Below, one piece after another: positions 60,562 through 64,000 of a stretch of DNA of 64,000 bases. Where the stretch lies: the NCBI GenBank assembly GCA_964243295.1, contig CAXTEJ010000006.1, positions 1-64,000 of the forward strand. Reading direction: 5' to 3'. The position numbers and the translations under genes are program-made. Numbering within the stretch: the first letter of the stretch is position 1; every line of letters begins with the position of its first letter. The notes beneath the pieces are model-generated. The model searched no databases. It was not told the origin of the DNA and saw only the letters and a program-made list of their open reading frames with translations. Origin of the DNA: CAXTEJ01 sp964243295 (GTDB lineage Bacteria; Actinomycetota; Actinomycetes; Actinomycetales; Angustibacteraceae).

Positions 60562-60590
60562 AGCCTAACCCGAACAGGTGTTCGACGGTG
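60562..60590 (-). promoter_or_regulatory. recA promoter with LexA box
   Basis: On the minus strand TCGAACACCTGTTCGG (60585-60570) matches TCGAAC-N4-GTTCGA at 11 of 12 positions. It sits between CACCGT (60590-60585, -35) and TAGGCT (60567-60562, -10), spaced 17 nt. Binding would occlude RNA polymerase. Confidence 0.85.
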
Positions 60591-60651
60591 GACGACGTGC
60601 GGCGTGTCGCGAGCCGCCGCTGGCGCCCGACCGGGAGACCGGGGTGTGGCG

Positions 60652-61053
60652 TCATCCGGTGACGGGGGCCTTGACCGCCACGACGGGGCACTCGGCGTCC
60701 AGCAGCACCTGCTGGGCCGTGCTGCCGGTGATCAGCTTGCCGACCGGCGAGCGCCGGCGCAGCCCGATGACGATGAGCTCGGCATGCACGGCGATCGCGG
60801 TCTCGAGCAGCTCGTCGGCGGCCGAGCGGCCCTCGACCGGCTGCCGGACCTCGTGCTCGATGCCGCTCGTGGTCAGCTGCTCGTCGAGGGCGTCGAGGTC
60901 ACGCGGGTCGGCGAAGCTGGCGTCGGCGTAGTTGCCGTGGTGACCGGTGTTGACGACGATCAGCCGGGAGCCCGTCAGCCCGGCGTGCTGCACGGCGTAG
61001 TCGACCGCCGCGAGCCCCTCGGGGCTGGGGATGTATCCCACGACGATGTTCAC
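60652..61053 (-). CDS. Universal stress protein family protein
   Basis: 133 aa from GTG at 61053, with GGAGG 5 nt upstream. A single UspA domain: NIVVGYIPSPEGLAAVDYAV at the start and the nucleotide-binding GLRRRSPVGKLITGSTAQQV near residue 96, matching the G-2x-G-9x-G(S/T) pattern. It probably binds ATP. Its physiological trigger is unknown. It is transcribed alone, divergent from the L,D-transpeptidase gene. Confidence 0.92.
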   Translation of the reverse strand: MNIVVGYIPSPEGLAAVDYAVQHAGLTGSRLIVVNTGHHGNYADASFADPRDLDALDEQLTTSGIEHEVRQPVEGRSAADELLETAIAVHAELIVIGLRRRSPVGKLITGSTAQQVLLDAECPVVAVKAPVTG

Positions 61054-61332
61054 GTAGACCTCCGCTCGCGTGGTCACCGCTGCAGCGCGAGCGGCGACAC
61101 CGCATGGTGCTCGCCGTGGCAGGCGGGTGCAAGCGTCCACACGGTACGGCGGCCGGCCGGTGCCGCAGCGGGTCGTCGAGCCGCGCCGACGACGGTCGCC
61201 GGCCCACGGCACCCGCTCGAGCACCGGCTCGGGCACCGCGTCGGTCACGAATCAGCAACCACCCGTGCGCGCACCGCGACGGACAGGACATCATCACAGG
61301 CGACACACGCCGCAGAACCGGAAGAAGACCTC

Positions 61333-62160
61333 ATGCGCCCTGCCGTCCTGACCTCACGCCGCCGCCCCCTGCGCACCGTCGCCGCGGCGACGGCCATCGC
61401 CGCGGGCAGCGTCCTGCTCGCCGTCGCCCCAGCGGGGGCGCAGGCACCGGCCGCGCCGGCGAGCGCGGTGTCCACCGCCTCGGTCGCCACCACCGGCCTG
61501 GTCGCCACCACCACCACGAGCGCGCTGCGGACCGCTCCCGCCCGCCGCTGGCTCGCGCCGTGGTCGGGCACGCTGCGCCGCGGCGACCGGGGCCCGCTGG
61601 TGCGCGCCGCCCAGCTGCGGCTCGTCGCGCTCGGCTACTGGCTCGACGGCGTCGACGGCGAGTTCGGGTCGCAGACGTCGCAGGCCGTCCTGGCGTTGCA
61701 GAAGGTCGCCGGGCTCAAGCGCACCGGCACCATCAACCGTGAGACGACCATCGTGCTGACGCGCGGCACGAGGCCCCAGGCGCGCAGCCGCAGCGGCTCG
61801 CTGTTCGAGGTCGACCTCAAGCGCCAGGTCATCTTCGTCGTCGCCAAGGGCCGCACCGCCTGGGCCATCAACACCTCGACGGGCAGCGGCGAGTACTACG
61901 TCAACGACGGCGTCCGGTCGCTGGCCCGCACGCCGCGGGGGCGCTTCGCCATCAACCGGCAGATCGACGGCCGGCGCGTGGCGCCGCTGGGCGTGCTGTT
62001 CCGCCCGAAGTACTTCTACGGCGGCTACGCGATCCACGGCTCGTCGTCGATCCCCGCCTACGCGGCCTCACACGGTTGCGTGCGCGTCAGCAACGCCGCG
62101 ATCAACTGGATGTGGTCGTCGGGCGTCGCGCCCATCGGCCGCCGGGTCTGGATCTACTGA
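61333..62160 (+). CDS. L,D-transpeptidase with peptidoglycan-binding domain
   Basis: 275 aa from ATG at 61333. A signal peptide (residues about 1-35, ending AVAPAGAQA) is followed by a Thr/Ala-rich linker. A peptidoglycan_binding_1 domain covers about 75-140 (GPLVRAAQLRLVALGYWLDG). The YkuD catalytic domain covers about 155-275, with the HGSSSIPAYAASHGCVRVSN motif, Cys about 249. It should form 3-3 cross-links or attach proteins in the wall. No lipobox is present. Confidence 0.93.
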   Translation: MRPAVLTSRRRPLRTVAAATAIAAGSVLLAVAPAGAQAPAAPASAVSTASVATTGLVATTTTSALRTAPARRWLAPWSGTLRRGDRGPLVRAAQLRLVALGYWLDGVDGEFGSQTSQAVLALQKVAGLKRTGTINRETTIVLTRGTRPQARSRSGSLFEVDLKRQVIFVVAKGRTAWAINTSTGSGEYYVNDGVRSLARTPRGRFAINRQIDGRRVAPLGVLFRPKYFYGGYAIHGSSSIPAYAASHGCVRVSNAAINWMWSSGVAPIGRRVWIY

Positions 62161-62217
62161 CCCACCCGTCCGGCTGAGCCGCGCGCTCGGCTGAGGCGCT
62201 CGAGTGGCGCCGCACCC

Positions 62218-63579
62218 TCACACCCGGTGCGGCGCCACGGCGGCGAAGGCGCCGGCGCGGAAGGCGTCGACGAACAGCCGGTGGTCCTCGCGCGCCCTGC
62301 CGGCGTAGGCGTGCGCGAAGCGGCGCATGTCGGTGACGAGCCCGTCGACGTCGCCCCCGATCGACCGTGCGACAGCCTCCTCCACCTGCACCCGCACGAC
62401 GCCGCCCTCGGTGTCGGAGTCGGAGACGCAGTGCACCTTGGCGGTGGCGCGGCCCAGCTGCTCGACGAGCACCCGCAGCTCGTCCGGCTCGTCGACGCCG
62501 TCCCACTCCAGGTCGGCCTCGTAGGGGCTGTACTCGCTGACGACGAAGCCCACGGGGCCCGCGCCGGTGTCGATCGACGTCCAGCCGAGGAAGCGGTCGG
62601 AGTGGGCCTGCAGCGCGCGCTGCGACACCGCCGTCCGGTGGCCGTGGTGCTCGAACGCCGACGCGAGCCGCTCGTCGTGGACGACCCGGCTGGGCGCGGC
62701 GACGTTGCCCTGCTTGAGCGTCAGCACGACGTCGTTGTCGAGCGCCTGGCTGAACGCCTCGATGAGCACGTTGTACGCCGGGAGGCCGGCGCTGCCGATG
62801 CCGAACCCGGTCTTGCCGACCAGGTCGAGGACGTCGTACGCCACCGGTCCGACGACCTTCCCCTTCGGCACGGTGTCGCGGTAGGCGCCGAAGGCCTCGG
62901 TGACGTGGGCGTACTCCGGCTCAGCCAGCCGCCGGACGCCGGAGCCGTCGGCGAAGCGCCGTCGGTGGTCCTCGACCACGGTGACGCGGTCGAGCAGCGC
63001 CACGCGGCGTGCGAGCTTGGCGCGGTGCAGGGCGTCGAGCACGGCGCCCTTCGCTGTGCCCAGCGTGAGCGCCCACCCCGTGTCGTCGTCGACCTCGACG
63101 TAGTGGTGCACCTGGTCGACGTAGGCGCGCACGTACCCGCCCACGAGGTCGTCGATCACCGCGTCGGGCAGCGCCTTGCTCCAGCACAGCAGCGCCAGGC
63201 TGGCGACGAAGCGCTGCACGTCCCACGTCCAGTGGCCGAGGTAGGCCTCGTCGAAGTCGTTGACGTCGAAGACCAGCCGCCCGTCGGAGTCCATGTAGGT
63301 GCCGAAGTTCTCGGCGTGCAGGTCGCCCTGGATCCACACCCGCGAGCTGACGTCGTCGACCCACGGGTCGGCGAGCCGGTCGACGTCGGCGTAGAACAGC
63401 GCCGCGCTGCCCCGGTAGAAGGCGAACGGGTCGCGCGCCATGGTGCGGAACTTGCGGCGGAAGGCGTCGGGCGCGGCGTGCATGAGCTCGTCGAACGCCT
63501 CGACCAGCGTCGCCACCACCAGCTCGGAGCGGTCACCCTCGCGGGCGGCGGCCAGGTCGTCCACCTGCAGCGATGTCAT
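62218..63579 (-). CDS. DUF2252 domain-containing protein
   Basis: 453 aa. Kinase-like features are IQGDLHAENFGTY near residue 84 and VFDVNDFDEAYLG near 102, resembling the HGDLHxxN and DFD motifs of aminoglycoside-phosphotransferase folds. Regions FRTMARDPFAFYRGSA and YEADLEWDGVDEP also fit the family. The substrate and activity are unproven. It converges with the L,D-transpeptidase gene. Start is ATG at 63579, 6 bp after the DUF3046 gene. Confidence 0.9.
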   Translation of the reverse strand: MTSLQVDDLAAAREGDRSELVVATLVEAFDELMHAAPDAFRRKFRTMARDPFAFYRGSAALFYADVDRLADPWVDDVSSRVWIQGDLHAENFGTYMDSDGRLVFDVNDFDEAYLGHWTWDVQRFVASLALLCWSKALPDAVIDDLVGGYVRAYVDQVHHYVEVDDDTGWALTLGTAKGAVLDALHRAKLARRVALLDRVTVVEDHRRRFADGSGVRRLAEPEYAHVTEAFGAYRDTVPKGKVVGPVAYDVLDLVGKTGFGIGSAGLPAYNVLIEAFSQALDNDVVLTLKQGNVAAPSRVVHDERLASAFEHHGHRTAVSQRALQAHSDRFLGWTSIDTGAGPVGFVVSEYSPYEADLEWDGVDEPDELRVLVEQLGRATAKVHCVSDSDTEGGVVRVQVEEAVARSIGGDVDGLVTDMRRFAHAYAGRAREDHRLFVDAFRAGAFAAVAPHRV

Positions 63580-63585
63580 GGCGGC

Positions 63586-63816
63586 CTAACGGCCCGGCCG
63601 CCTGGCCCGTTCCGGCTTGCCCCAGCGCCGCTCGAGCGGCACCTCCATCGCGTCGCAGACCGCCTCCCACACGCTGCGCGGCGCGACACCGGCCGCGAGC
63701 GCCTGCTCGGCGGTGCGGTCGCCCAGACCGTCGACGACCAGGTCGTGGGCGAGCGTCCGGGCGTAGGCCCTGCCGAACTCGTCGTCCATGAGGTCCCAGA
63801 AGGCGCTGTGCCGCAC
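63586..63816 (-). CDS. DUF3046 family protein
   Basis: 76 aa from GTG at 63816 (VRHSAFWDLMDDEFGRAYAR), the conserved start of DUF3046; ATG at 63828 adds four residues. The remainder is VWEAVCDAMEVPLERRWG. It is a small actinobacterial protein of unknown function, regularly found near recA as here. Confidence 0.88.
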   Translation of the reverse strand: MRHSAFWDLMDDEFGRAYARTLAHDLVVDGLGDRTAEQALAAGVAPRSVWEAVCDAMEVPLERRWGKPERARRPGR

Positions 63817-63892
63817 GCGGGCAAGCATCGCACCCGGCGCCGGGTCGCGCCGCCGGTGTGTGGCTGTCGGTGGCGGGTGCCACGATCATCGG

Positions 63893-64000
63893 GTGGACGA
63901 CGTGCTGGGCCGGTTCTCCCCGGCCACCCGGGCCTGGTTCCAGGGTGCCTTCGCCGCGCCGACGCCGGCCCAGCTGGGTGCGTGGGACGCCATCAGCCGC
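63893..64000 (+). CDS. Lhr-type ATP-dependent helicase, 5' fragment
   Basis: The first 36 codons from GTG at 63893 read VDDVLGRFSPATRAWFQGAF then AAPTPAQLGAWDAISR. This is the conserved start and Q-motif (TPAQ...W) of Lhr-family superfamily 2 helicases, which in actinobacteria are about 1500 aa. The gene is cut by the window end. No Shine-Dalgarno is seen. Confidence 0.8.
   Translation, partial: MDDVLGRFSPATRAWFQGAFAAPTPAQLGAWDAISR

Noticed and set aside
62177..62192. AGCCG-CGCGCT-CGGCT hairpin between convergent genes
   Set aside because: A 5-bp stem is expected often by chance at this GC content.

Overview
The window is about 73% GC by eye. It carries an actinobacterial division and cell-wall (dcw) cluster without ftsA, with DivIVA/Wag31, SepF, YggT and a SAV_6107-type HEPN protein. 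Many genes use GTG starts or stop/start overlaps of 4 or 8 nt. This points to a high-GC actinomycete, possibly near Kineosporiales, though the genus cannot be fixed from sequence alone. I see no rRNA, tRNA, CRISPR array, insertion sequence or prophage. Nearly all of it is core chromosome. The first 55 bases are almost pure G and look like a contig edge.

Region 1 (58-23645, minus strand) is the dcw cluster. In transcription order it is: MraZ-operator promoter, mraZ, rsmH, ftsL-like, ftsI, murE, murF, mraY, murD, ftsW, murG, murC, ftsQ, a repeat-rich spacer, ftsZ, pgeF, yggS, sepF, yggT, divIVA, a DksA/TraR zinc-finger gene, lspA, rluD, a TetR regulator and a membrane channel gene. Together these make lipid II (murC-F, mraY, murG), polymerise and cross-link it at the septum (ftsW, ftsI, ftsQ, ftsL), build and anchor the Z ring (ftsZ, sepF) and direct polar growth (divIVA).

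Region 2 (24160-28968, plus strand) is a moxR - DUF58 - TgpA-type transglutaminase operon, closed by a strong hairpin. Region 3 (29383-38034, minus strand) holds a DUF3040 gene and an SOS-type DNA-damage cassette. The cassette has a LexA box, a DUF6504 gene, a HEPN-domain gene, a long DnaE-type polymerase, a methyltransferase and DNA polymerase IV. Two tiny coupled membrane-protein genes and a YbaK-type deacylase gene follow on the plus strand.

Region 4 (39638-53306) has a small conserved gene, a FrnE/DsbA-like gene, a DinG-type helicase, hflX, a methyltransferase-M24 peptidase pair, gamma-glutamyltransferase, a DUF3817 gene, a second methyltransferase gene, and dapF-miaA-miaB. Region 5 (53452-64000) has a gluABCD-type amino-acid ABC transporter, a Tat-exported metallophosphoesterase, recX-recA with its own SOS box, a universal stress protein, an L,D-transpeptidase, DUF2252 and DUF3046 genes, and the first 36 codons of an Lhr-type helicase cut by the window end.

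Most worth a second look: the LexA-linked DUF6504-HEPN-DnaE-methyltransferase-Pol IV cassette, which has no ImuA'/ImuB in view; the three-box MraZ operator inside the mraZ promoter; a repeat cluster between ftsQ and ftsZ; tandem repeats that run into the ftsZ stop codon; and probable CTG starts at CTGA overlaps for recX and perhaps lspA.
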